From Paracoccaceae bacterium (GTDB lineage Bacteria; Pseudomonadota; Alphaproteobacteria; Rhodobacterales; Rhodobacteraceae): a DNA stretch of 50,151 nucleotides. The notes below the pieces were generated by a model that worked only from the letters and a program-made list of their open reading frames with translations, did no database searches and was not told the DNA's origin. Every line of letters begins with the position of its first letter. Within the stretch, counting starts at the first letter, position 1. The translations under genes and the position numbers were made by a program. The stretch covers positions 1 to 50,151 of the forward strand of contig JAFGVZ010000078.1 of NCBI GenBank assembly GCA_016937725.1, given 5' to 3'. Below are positions 18,157 through 26,333 of the stretch, piece by piece.

Positions 18157-18930
18157 TTAGTTGGGTTGGCTATGGCTGAGGAATTGCTTCAGCCGCTCGG
18201 ATTGCGGATTGCCGAACAAGGTATCGGGTGGTCCCTCTTCCTCTATGCGGCCATCATGCAAAAAGACAACATGGCTCGACACATCGGCGGCCATCCGCAT
18301 GTCATGGGTCACGATCAGCATGGTGCGGCCTTCTTGCGCCAGCGCCTTGATCACGCGCACCACTTCCTGCTCCAGTTCGGGATCGAGCGCAGAGGTCGGT
18401 TCATCGAACAGCAAAGCGCGCGGTTCCATGCACAGCGCGCGGGCAATCGCGGCGCGTTGCTGCTGCCCGCCCGACATCTGCGCCGGGTAAACATCGGCCT
18501 TGTCGCCAATGCCCACTTTGTCCAACAGCGAACGCGCGCGGGGTTCGACCTGTGCGCGGTCTTGCTTCAGCACATGCAACGGCGCTTCCATCACGTTTTG
18601 CAACACGCTCAGATGTGACCACAGGTTGAAGCTCTGGAATACCATCGACAGATTGGTGCGAATGCGCGTGACCTGCGCGCGGTCGGCGGGCTGGCGATTG
18701 GCCCCCGCGCCGCGCCATTGCACGGGTTCGCCTTCGAACAGAATGTCGCCTTGCTGGCTGTCTTCCAACAGGTTGCAGCAGCGCAGTAGCGTGGATTTCC
18801 CCGACCCGGACGACCCTATAAGCGAAATGACATCACCCTTCTGGGCTGCAAGGCTGACGCCCTTCAGAACTTCCAGCGGCCCATAGGCCTTGTGCAACTC
18901 GCGGATCTCTATGACAGGCGTGTCGGGCAT
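18157..18930 (-). CDS. ABC transporter ATP-binding protein, HisP-like
   Basis: A 257-residue ATPase. Walker A is GSSGSGKST, the signature is MSGGQQQRAAIARAL, Walker B is ALLFDEPTSALDPE, with the switch His in IVTHD. I prefer ATG 18930 over the in-frame ATG 18960: AAGG lies about 6 bases upstream, and the length and N-terminus (DTPVIEIRELHKAYG) then equal HisP-type proteins. First gene of the leftward eight-gene operon; it energises the two permeases. Confidence 0.87.
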   Translation of the reverse strand: MPDTPVIEIRELHKAYGPLEVLKGVSLAAQKGDVISLIGSSGSGKSTLLRCCNLLEDSQQGDILFEGEPVQWRGAGANRQPADRAQVTRIRTNLSMVFQSFNLWSHLSVLQNVMEAPLHVLKQDRAQVEPRARSLLDKVGIGDKADVYPAQMSGGQQQRAAIARALCMEPRALLFDEPTSALDPELEQEVVRVIKALAQEGRTMLIVTHDMRMAADVSSHVVFLHDGRIEEEGPPDTLFGNPQSERLKQFLSHSQPN

Positions 18931-18982
18931 GTGACCTTGCTGACGTAACGTGACAGCCATTTCTGCCCAATTTTAACGCATT

Positions 18983-19007
18983 GGCAAGGGTGCTCGCGCC
19001 CCTTGCC
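18983..19007 (-). terminator. Stem-loop downstream of YHS gene, possible weak terminator
   Basis: GGCAAGGG / CCCTTGCC is an 8-pair perfect stem with a 9-base loop in the 108-base gap between the YHS gene and the ABC operon. On the minus strand it is followed by AATGCGTTAAAATT, not a clean T-run, so it could also act in the leader of the ABC operon. Confidence 0.4.
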
Positions 19008-19038
19008 GTTTGGTGACGCAGCGTCGTGCGGCCTGTGC

Positions 19039-19464
19039 CTAGTTGTTGCGCAACCCCGGCCAGTTCGCTTCGGCCCGCATGATGAAGCCGGGACTATCCC
19101 GCTCCCACCGGCGCTGAATGCGACGGTTGGCGTTCAGGTAAAGCTTGCCATCGACAATGGCCCAAGCATTCGGGTCGATCGGGACCAGATAGCCCTCGGC
19201 CACGGCCCATGCGCAATAGCCATTATATTGCGGGGCGTAGCGGGTCGGGTTGGCGGCGAATAGATCGCGGTTGGCAGCGGTTGCGAAATGCCAGCGTTTG
19301 CCGTCCCAATCCAAACTATGCGCGGCGCTGCCTTGACGCGGCGCGCCAGTCGTAAAATAGGCAACCGGGTCGTAGCCCTCCAGCATGGGGGCCGCTTGGG
19401 CGAACAGCCGCGATGCGGGAAGGGCCAGAAGCGGGGCGGCCAGCACGGCGCGTCGAGAGAGCAT
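19039..19464 (-). CDS. Exported YHS-domain protein
   Basis: A 141-residue protein. The N-terminus, SRRAVLAAPLLALPASRLFAQ, is a twin-arginine-like signal peptide. The mature part holds a YHS-type domain: GYDPVAYFTTGAPRQGS, then WHFATAANRDLFAANPTRYAPQYNGYCAWAV, with the conserved Cys. Family members bind metals, often copper, but the substrate is unknown here. ATG 19464 is preferred, with GGAGG 6 bases upstream; a TTG start 12 bases earlier would lie inside that site. It is divergent from ettA. Confidence 0.8.
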   Translation of the reverse strand: MLSRRAVLAAPLLALPASRLFAQAAPMLEGYDPVAYFTTGAPRQGSAAHSLDWDGKRWHFATAANRDLFAANPTRYAPQYNGYCAWAVAEGYLVPIDPNAWAIVDGKLYLNANRRIQRRWERDSPGFIMRAEANWPGLRNN

Positions 19465-19596
19465 CCTATCCTCCAAATTGACTACATCACCTTACGCAAC
19501 CGCGTGCCAAATCATAACATCACCCTTGTGTGAATGGCTTGCGACAGGGACTTTGCGGCTGTAGGTGTCAGGCCAAACAGATCAGGAGCAACTCTC

Positions 19597-21252
19597 ATGG
19601 CGTCGTATCAATATGTCTACCACATGGATGGTGTGTCCAAGACCTATCCGGGTGGCAAGAAATGCTTCGAGAACATCCGCCTGTCCTTTCTGCCGGGCGT
19701 GAAAATCGGCGTGGTGGGCGTGAACGGTGCGGGTAAATCCACACTTCTGCGCATCATGTCCGGGGCCGACAAGGATTTTACCGGAGAGGCTTGGGCCGCC
19801 AAGGGCGCGCGCGTCGGCTATCTGCCGCAGGAACCGCATCTGGACCCTTCATTGGACGTGCGCGGCAATGTCATGCTGGGCGTGGCGGAAAAGCAGGCCA
19901 AGCTGGACCGCTATAACGAACTCGCCATGAACTATTCCGATGAGACCGCCGAGGAAATGGCCGCGCTGCAAGACCAGATCGACGCGGAAAACCTGTGGGA
20001 TCTGGACAGCCAGATTGATGTGGCCTTAGAGGCCCTGCGCTGCCCGCCCGACAACGCCAATGTCGAAACCCTGTCGGGCGGTGAACGCCGTCGCGTGGCG
20101 CTCTGCAAACTGCTGCTGGAAGCACCCGACATGCTGCTGCTGGACGAACCCACCAACCACCTGGACGCCGAAACGGTTGCGTGGCTGCAACAGCACCTGA
20201 TCGACTACAAGGGCACCATCCTGATCGTCACGCACGACCGCTATTTCCTCGATGACATCACCGGCTGGATTCTGGAACTCGACCGCGGCCGCGGCATTCC
20301 CTACGAGGGCAATTATTCCGCGTGGCTGGAGCAAAAGGCCAAACGCTTGGCGCAGGAAGCGCGCGAGGACAAGTCGCGCCAGAAATCGCTGGAACGCGAA
20401 TTGGAATGGATCAGGGCCGGGGCCAAAGCACGGCAGACCAAATCCAAGGCCCGCATTTCCGCTTATGAAGAAAAGGCCAACCAGTCCGAACGCGAGAAGG
20501 TTGGCCGCGCGCAGATCATCATCCCCAACGGCCCGCGCTTGGGTGGCAAGGTCATCGAAGTGACCGACCTGCGCAAAGGGTTCGAGGACAAGCTTCTGAT
20601 CGAAAACCTGTCCTTCGCGCTGCCGCCCGGTGGCATTGTCGGCGTGATCGGGCCGAACGGGGCGGGCAAATCGACCCTCTTCCGCATGCTGACCGGGCAG
20701 GAACAGCCCGACGCAGGCACGGTCGAATTCGGCGACACGGTGCAGCTATCTTACGTGGACCAGTCGCGCGATGCGCTGGATGGCAATAAAACCGTCTGGG
20801 AAGAAATCTCGGACGGGTTGGACATTGTCACCTTGGGCGACGCCGAAGTGAACAGCCGCGCCTATTGCTCTGCCTTCAACTTCAAGGGCGGCGACCAGCA
20901 AAAGAAAGTCGGCCTGCTGTCGGGCGGGGAACGCAACCGCGTGCATATGGCGAAACTGCTGCGCGCGGGCGGGAATGTGCTGCTGCTCGATGAGCCGACC
21001 AACGATCTGGACGTGGAAACCCTGCAAGCGCTGGAAGCGGCGCTGGAAGATTTCGCAGGCTGCGCGGTCATCATCTCGCACGACCGCTTCTTCCTTGACC
21101 GTCTTTGCACGCATATTCTGGCGTTTGAGGGCGAAGCGCATGTCGAATGGTTCGAAGGCAACTTCGCGGCCTATGAGGAAGACAAGAAGCGGCGTCTGGG
21201 GCCAGACGCGCTGGAGCCGAAGCGGGTGAAGTATAAGAAGTTTACGAGATAG
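19597..21252 (+). CDS. ettA: ABC-F ATPase EttA (energy-dependent translational throttle)
   Basis: A 551-residue soluble protein with two ATPase domains and no membrane segments. Walker A motifs are GVNGAGKST and GPNGAGKST, signatures LSGGERRRV and LSGGERNRV, and Walker B LLLDEPTNHLD and LLLDEPTNDLD. Between them are the charged linker (residues about 245-320) and the arm insertion of the first domain. EttA binds the ribosomal E site and gates entry into elongation according to ATP/ADP. ATG 19597 follows AGGAG; a longer in-frame ORF from 19534 does not fit the family start. Confidence 0.93.
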   Translation: MASYQYVYHMDGVSKTYPGGKKCFENIRLSFLPGVKIGVVGVNGAGKSTLLRIMSGADKDFTGEAWAAKGARVGYLPQEPHLDPSLDVRGNVMLGVAEKQAKLDRYNELAMNYSDETAEEMAALQDQIDAENLWDLDSQIDVALEALRCPPDNANVETLSGGERRRVALCKLLLEAPDMLLLDEPTNHLDAETVAWLQQHLIDYKGTILIVTHDRYFLDDITGWILELDRGRGIPYEGNYSAWLEQKAKRLAQEAREDKSRQKSLERELEWIRAGAKARQTKSKARISAYEEKANQSEREKVGRAQIIIPNGPRLGGKVIEVTDLRKGFEDKLLIENLSFALPPGGIVGVIGPNGAGKSTLFRMLTGQEQPDAGTVEFGDTVQLSYVDQSRDALDGNKTVWEEISDGLDIVTLGDAEVNSRAYCSAFNFKGGDQQKKVGLLSGGERNRVHMAKLLRAGGNVLLLDEPTNDLDVETLQALEAALEDFAGCAVIISHDRFFLDRLCTHILAFEGEAHVEWFEGNFAAYEEDKKRRLGPDALEPKRVKYKKFTR

Positions 21253-21305
21253 AGGGTGATTGAATAAGAACAAATACACAGTTTTTGTCACAGGGAGATT
21301 GATCT

Positions 21306-21578
21306 ATGACCTCAGCGGACATGATAAAGGCGCTGCGCTATCTTCGGGAGCGGGGGATGACTGACGATCAGTTGGACAGGCTTCATCACAGGACGTCACC
21401 AGAGACTTTTGCGGCTGCCTTCGACTATTGGGCTAAAGATCGCCAGCTTCAGCCTCAAAGCCAACTGTACTTAGCTCGTTTGCAATATGTCGTTTCAAGG
21501 CATCAGACTAGAAATGAAGGGGTTAGTTTCGATCAACTAATTGACGACGCTTGGAAAAGTATCGGTCACCACGTGTAG
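21306..21578 (+). CDS. Small protein of unknown function
   Basis: A 90-residue protein, charged and helical (IKALRYLRERGMTDDQLDRLHH). It has no signal peptide and no recognised motif. A GGGAG site precedes the ATG. Its base composition is clearly less GC-rich and its codon use differs from the neighbours (TTA, AGA, CAA codons), suggesting recent acquisition. It lies directly before the brnT-brnA pair and may belong to the same small island. I do not recognise its family. Confidence 0.55.
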   Translation: MTSADMIKALRYLRERGMTDDQLDRLHHRTSPETFAAAFDYWAKDRQLQPQSQLYLARLQYVVSRHQTRNEGVSFDQLIDDAWKSIGHHV

Positions 21579-21626
21579 TGCTTCCATTGGGCCTTAGGAG
21601 TTCAAAAGCTTGACTGTCTGCACAAT

Positions 21627-21636
21627 TGTACATACA
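21627..21636. promoter_or_regulatory. Possible brnT operator/promoter
   Basis: TGTA-CA-TACA is a short inverted repeat touching the brnT start, 11 bases after a TTGACT hexamer (21610-21615). BrnA-type antitoxins autorepress, so a palindrome here is a plausible operator. No ribosome-binding site is visible before brnT. Weak evidence. Confidence 0.3.
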
Positions 21637-21941
21637 TGATGGTGGACTTCGACTGGGATCACGGCAACAGTGCCAAATGCGAAAAGCACGGCCTAACCCG
21701 CGCACAGATCGAAGCGATGTTTCGTGCAGTGTTACATGTCGCACCCGACCCGGAACATTCAACCATCGCCGAACAGCGGTTCATCGCGGTCGGCATGACC
21801 CCCGAAGGCCGACCAGCCTTCATCGCTTTTTGCTGGCGGGACGGAAAAATACGCCCGATCAGCGCCCGTTACATGCACGCCAGAGAGGTGGCACGCTATG
21901 CCCAAGCCTTCCCCGAAATCCGTTCCGGTCCTGACCACTGA
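21636..21941 (+). CDS. brnT: BrnT-family ribonuclease toxin
   Basis: A 101-residue DUF497/BrnT protein with a RelE-like fold. The DFDWDHGNSAKCEKHGLT start (pattern WD-x-K-x-x-KH-G), the EQRFIAVGMT strand and the C-terminal ISARYMHAREVARY are the family marks. It would cleave mRNA and block translation when free. ATG at 21636 or 21639 are both possible. It overlaps brnA by 44 bases, the usual toxin-first order of this type II module. Confidence 0.85.
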   Translation: MMVDFDWDHGNSAKCEKHGLTRAQIEAMFRAVLHVAPDPEHSTIAEQRFIAVGMTPEGRPAFIAFCWRDGKIRPISARYMHAREVARYAQAFPEIRSGPDH

Positions 21942-22152
21942 CGCGCAAGCCGAGGACTTTCTGGACCAAGACCTCTCCACCCTCGATTTCGCGCAATTCA
22001 AACCAATGCGCTTCGAAGCCCTGCCCAAATCCGCCCGCGTGACCATGCGCCTGCCCGAACCCCTGATCGCGGCGCTGAAGGCCCGCGCGAAAGAGCGCGG
22101 TATCCCCTACCAGCGCCTGATCCGTGAGGCGTTGGAGCAAGCGCTCGATTAA
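21898..22152 (+). CDS. brnA: BrnA-family antitoxin, ribbon-helix-helix
   Basis: An 84-residue partner. The C-terminal ribbon-helix-helix region is RVTMRLPEPLIAALKARAKERGIPYQRLIREALEQAL (residues about 47-83). The N-terminal part (residues 1-45) would wrap the toxin. The start lies within brnT, giving coupled translation. Expected to neutralise BrnT and, with it, repress the operon. Confidence 0.87.
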   Translation: MPKPSPKSVPVLTTDAQAEDFLDQDLSTLDFAQFKPMRFEALPKSARVTMRLPEPLIAALKARAKERGIPYQRLIREALEQALD

Positions 22153-22218
22153 CCCCATCTTGCACCCGCCCCCCCAATCGGCGACAAGCCCCGTGATCCG
22201 TTCCAAGGGGCCTGACCC

Positions 22219-23529
22219 ATGCAGATACCTGCCCTGATCCGGGCCTATATGGCGTTCTCGCGCCTGTCCGCGCCGATTTGGCATGCGGCGCTGAACTGGC
22301 GTGCGCGCAAGGGCAAGGAAGACCCCGCGCGCCTGTCCGAGCGGTGGGGCCACCCCGCTCAGGCGCGCCCGGAAGGCGAGCTTCTGTGGCTCCACGGTGT
22401 CAGCGTGGGCGAGGTGACGGTGCTTCTGACGCTCTTGGACCGCCTGTCGCAAACCCGCCCGCAGACGCATTTCCTGCTGACATCGATCACCCGCGCGGCC
22501 GCCGATGCGATGGCCAAGCGCCAACTGCCCCCGCGCGTTATCCACCATTACGCGCCCGCCGATTACCCCGCCGCCGTTGCGCAATTCCTCGACCACTGGC
22601 GCCCCGATGCGTTTGTTCTGTCGGAAATGGACCTCTGGCCGCGCCTGTTGGCGGAAACCCGCAAGCGCGGCATCCCCATGGCCATCGTGAACGCCCATGT
22701 CACCCCCCGCCGTTTGCGCAACCGCAAGCGGGTGGCAGCGGCGAATGGCTGGTTGATGGACCTGTTTGACACGATCCATGTGCAGGACGCGCGCTCGTCA
22801 GAGTTGTTCGCCCAGATCAACGCCCCGATGGACAAGATCAAGGTCACGGGCCTGTTGAAAGCCGCGTCCAACCCGCCGCCCGACCACCCGGACGCCCGCG
22901 CCGAAATCGCAGCACAAATCGGTGAGCGCCCGCGATGGCTGGCGGCCTCCACCCGGACCGAGGAAGAGGCGCAGGTCATGCAGGTGCACGCGCAAGCGCT
23001 GGAAGCCTGCCCTGACCTTCTGATGATCATAGCGCCGCGCCAGATGAAAGACGCCGACCGCACAGAGGCGGATGCCCGCGCCGTGTTCGACCCCGCGCGC
23101 ATTGCGCGGCGGTCCGAGGGCCAGCCGATCACGCCGCGCACTCAGATCTATATCGCTGACAGTTTGGGGGAGATGGGGATCTGGCTGCGGCTGGTGCCGG
23201 TGGCTTATCCGGGTCAGTCGTTGCCGCTGGAGGGGCGCGTGATGACCGGCAAGAACCCGTTCGAGGCGATCGGGCTGGGTGTGATGGTGGTGCATGGGCC
23301 AAATGTCGGCAATTTCCGCGCGGCTTATGAGATGCTGGCTGCCGAAGGCGCGGCCTTGGCCGTGGCGGATGCGGGTGCCATGGCGCAGGCCGTGATTGCC
23401 GCTCAAGACCCGTCCTTCCGGGCTCCCTATCTGGCTGGTGCCGCACGCGTGCAGGCGCAGGTTATGGCCCCGCTGGAACAGGCCGCGCAGATGATCAGCA
23501 GGATGCTGCCGCCCCATACGGACAAATGA
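22219..23529 (+). CDS. waaA: 3-deoxy-D-manno-octulosonic acid (Kdo) transferase
   Basis: A 436-residue inner-membrane-associated GT30 enzyme that moves Kdo from CMP-Kdo to lipid A precursor. The N-terminal segment is hydrophobic to amphipathic. The catalytic Glu region is LHGVSVGE (Glu65). LSEMDLWPRLL replaces the usual ETELWP. The C-terminal nucleotide-sugar region is ADSLGEMGIWLRL plus KNPFEAIGLGVMVVHGPNVGNF. It starts the rightward lipopolysaccharide block. Number of Kdo residues added cannot be told from sequence. Confidence 0.9.
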   Translation: MQIPALIRAYMAFSRLSAPIWHAALNWRARKGKEDPARLSERWGHPAQARPEGELLWLHGVSVGEVTVLLTLLDRLSQTRPQTHFLLTSITRAAADAMAKRQLPPRVIHHYAPADYPAAVAQFLDHWRPDAFVLSEMDLWPRLLAETRKRGIPMAIVNAHVTPRRLRNRKRVAAANGWLMDLFDTIHVQDARSSELFAQINAPMDKIKVTGLLKAASNPPPDHPDARAEIAAQIGERPRWLAASTRTEEEAQVMQVHAQALEACPDLLMIIAPRQMKDADRTEADARAVFDPARIARRSEGQPITPRTQIYIADSLGEMGIWLRLVPVAYPGQSLPLEGRVMTGKNPFEAIGLGVMVVHGPNVGNFRAAYEMLAAEGAALAVADAGAMAQAVIAAQDPSFRAPYLAGAARVQAQVMAPLEQAAQMISRMLPPHTDK

Positions 23530-23606
23530 AATACTCGTTTTAACCGCCCGCAAGGCGCGGTATGCACGGGCTGGGAAATGGACAACAGAACGGAAAGGTC
23601 TGGGAC

Positions 23607-24299
23607 ATGGACAAACTTCGCGTCTATATCGGTTGGGATTCGCGCGAGGATATCGCGTATCAGGTGGCCAAGCAGTCGCTGGAAAAGCACGCCACCATTC
23701 CGGTCGAGGTGATCCCGATCAAGCTGCAAGAGCTGGTCGATCAGGGGCTTTACACGCGCGAGATTGACCCGCTGGCCTCGACCGAGTTCACCTATTCGCG
23801 GTTTCTTGTGCCGTATCTGGCCGGATACGAGGGCTGGGCGATCTTCGTCGATTGCGACTTCCTGTTCTTCGGTGATGTGGCCGAACTTCAGCAATACATG
23901 GACCCGTCCAAGGCGGTTTGTGTCGTGCAGCATGACTACCAGCCGAAGGAAACCACCAAGATGGACGGGGTGCCGCAATCGGCCTATCCGCGCAAGAACT
24001 GGTCGTCCTTTATGCTGATGAATTGCGGCCATCCCAGCACGAAGCAGCTGACGCCCGAAGTGGTCAACAGCCAGACCGGCGCGTATCTGCACCGTCTGCA
24101 ATGGGCGCAGGACGACGAAATCGGCGCACTGCCCACCGGCTGGAACTGGTTGGAAGGTTGGTATGACAAACCCGCAGAGGGCTATCCGCAAGCCGTGCAC
24201 CATACTCGCGGCGGGCCGTGGTTCAAGGAGTGGCAAGAAGTGGATTACGCCGCTGAATGGCTGGCAGAAGCCGCCGAGTATGAGGCCAAGGCCGGATGA
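23607..24299 (+). CDS. GT-A glycosyltransferase, GT8-like
   Basis: A 230-residue soluble glycosyltransferase. RVYIGWDSREDIAYQVAKQSL is the N-terminal nucleotide-binding start, and the metal-binding DxD motif is in FVDCDFLFF. TEFTYSRFLVP and NWSSFMLMNCGH are other conserved blocks. ATG 23607 has GGAAAGG upstream. It likely adds a sugar to the lipopolysaccharide core or a surface glycan, given waaA before it and kdsD nearby. Donor and acceptor are unknown. The next gene overlaps by ATGA. Confidence 0.72.
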   Translation: MDKLRVYIGWDSREDIAYQVAKQSLEKHATIPVEVIPIKLQELVDQGLYTREIDPLASTEFTYSRFLVPYLAGYEGWAIFVDCDFLFFGDVAELQQYMDPSKAVCVVQHDYQPKETTKMDGVPQSAYPRKNWSSFMLMNCGHPSTKQLTPEVVNSQTGAYLHRLQWAQDDEIGALPTGWNWLEGWYDKPAEGYPQAVHHTRGGPWFKEWQEVDYAAEWLAEAAEYEAKAG

Positions 24300-25420
24300 A
24301 TTGGTCAGCGCTTGCGCAGTTTGACGGCATCGTTGCGCCGCCGGGGTTATTTCCGGCGCGCGACCTTCCGCCCTTGTCGCGCTGGCGCACCGATGACCCG
24401 GCGCTGCGGGACCGATACGACACAGATACGCTGATCTATGGCGCAGTCTGGAGCGCGCAGACCAAGCGTCTGCGCGTTTATGCGCCGCGCCCACTGAATC
24501 TGTTGCCCCTCTTGCGTGGTGCGCGGTGGCTGGCCGATGGTGTGGCTTTGGGCAAGCCGAAGCTGCGCCGTTTCAAGCGTTATGCTACGCTGGAGTTCGA
24601 CGCGCCGAAGCCTGTCGCTCAGCTTGGTTTTGAGAGAGACGGCTGGCAGGCCACTTGCCCTGTGCAGCAGGCCGACCCGGACCCTTTCATGGGCTGCAAC
24701 GTGCTTTACACCATGTCGCAGAACAACGATCTGGACTGGGTCTGCGACTGGGTCATGTATCACCACCGCGCCCATGGGGCCGATGCGGTGTTGATCTCCG
24801 ACAACCGCTCGACCGCCTACACGCCCGAAGATTTGCGAGTGCGGCTGGTTGGTTTGGGTGTGCTGAAAGCGGTGCTGGTGCAGTCGGTGCCCTATCGCCA
24901 CGGGCCAAGCTCTCAGATTTGCACACGAGCGTCGGATGCGCGTTATTTGCAAAGTGCGACCGCGAATTTCATGCGCGACGTTTGGCTGCGCCGGGCGCGC
25001 GCCGTCTTGTCCTGCGATATAGACGAGATTGTCGCCAGCCAGTCGGGACGCAGCATTTTCGACGCGGTCTGCGCTTCTCGGCTTGGGGTCGTGACCTTTC
25101 CGGGCTATTGGCGCTTTTGCGACCCGGCCCAAGATAGCCCGACCCATTCGGACCATGTCTTTACCCGGCCCGACCGTCTGAAGCCCTGCCCGAGGAAATA
25201 TGCATGGCGGCCCGATGGGTGGCTGGGTGATTGGTCTCTGATGATCCATAGCCTTGAATCCGTGCCACGCCGATGGGCCAGCGGCGCACCCGATTTCTGG
25301 TTCCTGCATTGCGACGGGATTACCACGCGCTGGAAGGCCGGTCGAGAAAAGGCCGATATAGCGCTAAAGCAAACCTACGATGAAAACGCGAAACAGGCGT
25401 TGGCGCGGGGTGGGCTTTAA
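24296..25420 (+). CDS. Glycosyltransferase family 2/92-like protein
   Basis: A 374-residue protein. The core region NNDLDWVCDWVMYHHRAHGADAVLISDNRS is typical of the Glyco_tranf_2_4 / GT92 group. It is followed by a DxD-type motif, LSCDIDEIV. The first 130 residues are less conserved. It is ATGA-coupled to the preceding glycosyltransferase, so both probably build the same glycan. Its stop overlaps the stop of the convergent gene by four bases. Confidence 0.68.
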   Translation: MNWSALAQFDGIVAPPGLFPARDLPPLSRWRTDDPALRDRYDTDTLIYGAVWSAQTKRLRVYAPRPLNLLPLLRGARWLADGVALGKPKLRRFKRYATLEFDAPKPVAQLGFERDGWQATCPVQQADPDPFMGCNVLYTMSQNNDLDWVCDWVMYHHRAHGADAVLISDNRSTAYTPEDLRVRLVGLGVLKAVLVQSVPYRHGPSSQICTRASDARYLQSATANFMRDVWLRRARAVLSCDIDEIVASQSGRSIFDAVCASRLGVVTFPGYWRFCDPAQDSPTHSDHVFTRPDRLKPCPRKYAWRPDGWLGDWSLMIHSLESVPRRWASGAPDFWFLHCDGITTRWKAGREKADIALKQTYDENAKQALARGGL

Positions 25421-26331
25421 CGCTTGAAAAGTTTGCTTTCCAGCGTCCAGACCAGATGTGACAGCCGGGTCGACTTTACGTCTTGATACACGAAAGGACG
25501 GCGCACCTTGCGGGTGGTGGTGAGGTAATCCTCTGCAAAGGGCAGGGCATGTGGTGGCCTGTTGCGCAGGCGTGTGACCGCGTCGGCGTCCATGTCGTGA
25601 AAAAACGCCGCTTCGCGCACGCGTGGGGGCAAAATGCGTTGCGCCAAGCTTCGGGACCGCGCGCGCCAGCGAAAGATTGGCACTTCCGGGCAGTAAAAGC
25701 CCCAAGGGGCGATCAGCCATTCCATGGGTTGGAACAAGGCTTCGGCCTGTTTGCCATTGGCTGCTTCGCTGGGTTGGAAGCGCCAGTCGGCGGCACGCAG
25801 CGTTTCGCAGTCGCAAATGCAGATATCTGCGTAATAGTTCCACGGGCGGAGCGTGCCAGCACGGCTGCGGAACTGAGCGAAACCTGGCAGATTGCCTGAT
25901 GTGACTGCCCAGCCGGCTCTCTTTTTCGCGGACTTGATGAAAAACGGGTAGACAAAGGCCGCATCCTTCGGGGCCAGTGCCTGCGCGACATGGTCGAGGT
26001 CGGTCGCATTCGGGCTGCGCACAAGCTGCGTGTCATCTTGCAGATACAGCAAAAACTGTGTTTGGCATTCAGCAAGTGCATGCTGCATGTTGCCGTAAAG
26101 CCCGCCGTGAAACCCGGCCTTGCCACTAGCCACGATGACCCGCACATCTGCCAACGTCCGGGCTTCGTCCAGTAAAGAGATCTGCGCAGGGTCATCGCTG
26201 GCATCATCCATCACCAGCACCGGCGCGCCCGGTAGGTGCCGCCGCACGGAGGCGAGGCAATTTTGCAAATGCGCCGGGCGGTTATAGGTCATGACCGCCA
26301 CCGTCAGCTTGGCTGCAAGGGCAGGCTCCAT
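25417..26331 (-). CDS. Family 2 glycosyltransferase
   Basis: A 304-residue GT-A protein. AVMTYNRPAHLQNCLASVRRHLPGAPVLVMDDASDD is the GT2 start, with LLYLQDDTQLV as the DxD-like motif. ATG 26331 lies two bases after the kdsD stop. A TTG start at 26358 would overlap kdsD by 23 bases, and no strong ribosome-binding site decides between them. Cotranscribed with kdsD, so a lipopolysaccharide or capsule role is likely. Confidence 0.7.
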   Translation of the reverse strand: MEPALAAKLTVAVMTYNRPAHLQNCLASVRRHLPGAPVLVMDDASDDPAQISLLDEARTLADVRVIVASGKAGFHGGLYGNMQHALAECQTQFLLYLQDDTQLVRSPNATDLDHVAQALAPKDAAFVYPFFIKSAKKRAGWAVTSGNLPGFAQFRSRAGTLRPWNYYADICICDCETLRAADWRFQPSEAANGKQAEALFQPMEWLIAPWGFYCPEVPIFRWRARSRSLAQRILPPRVREAAFFHDMDADAVTRLRNRPPHALPFAEDYLTTTRKVRRPFVYQDVKSTRLSHLVWTLESKLFKR

Positions 26332-26333
26332 TT

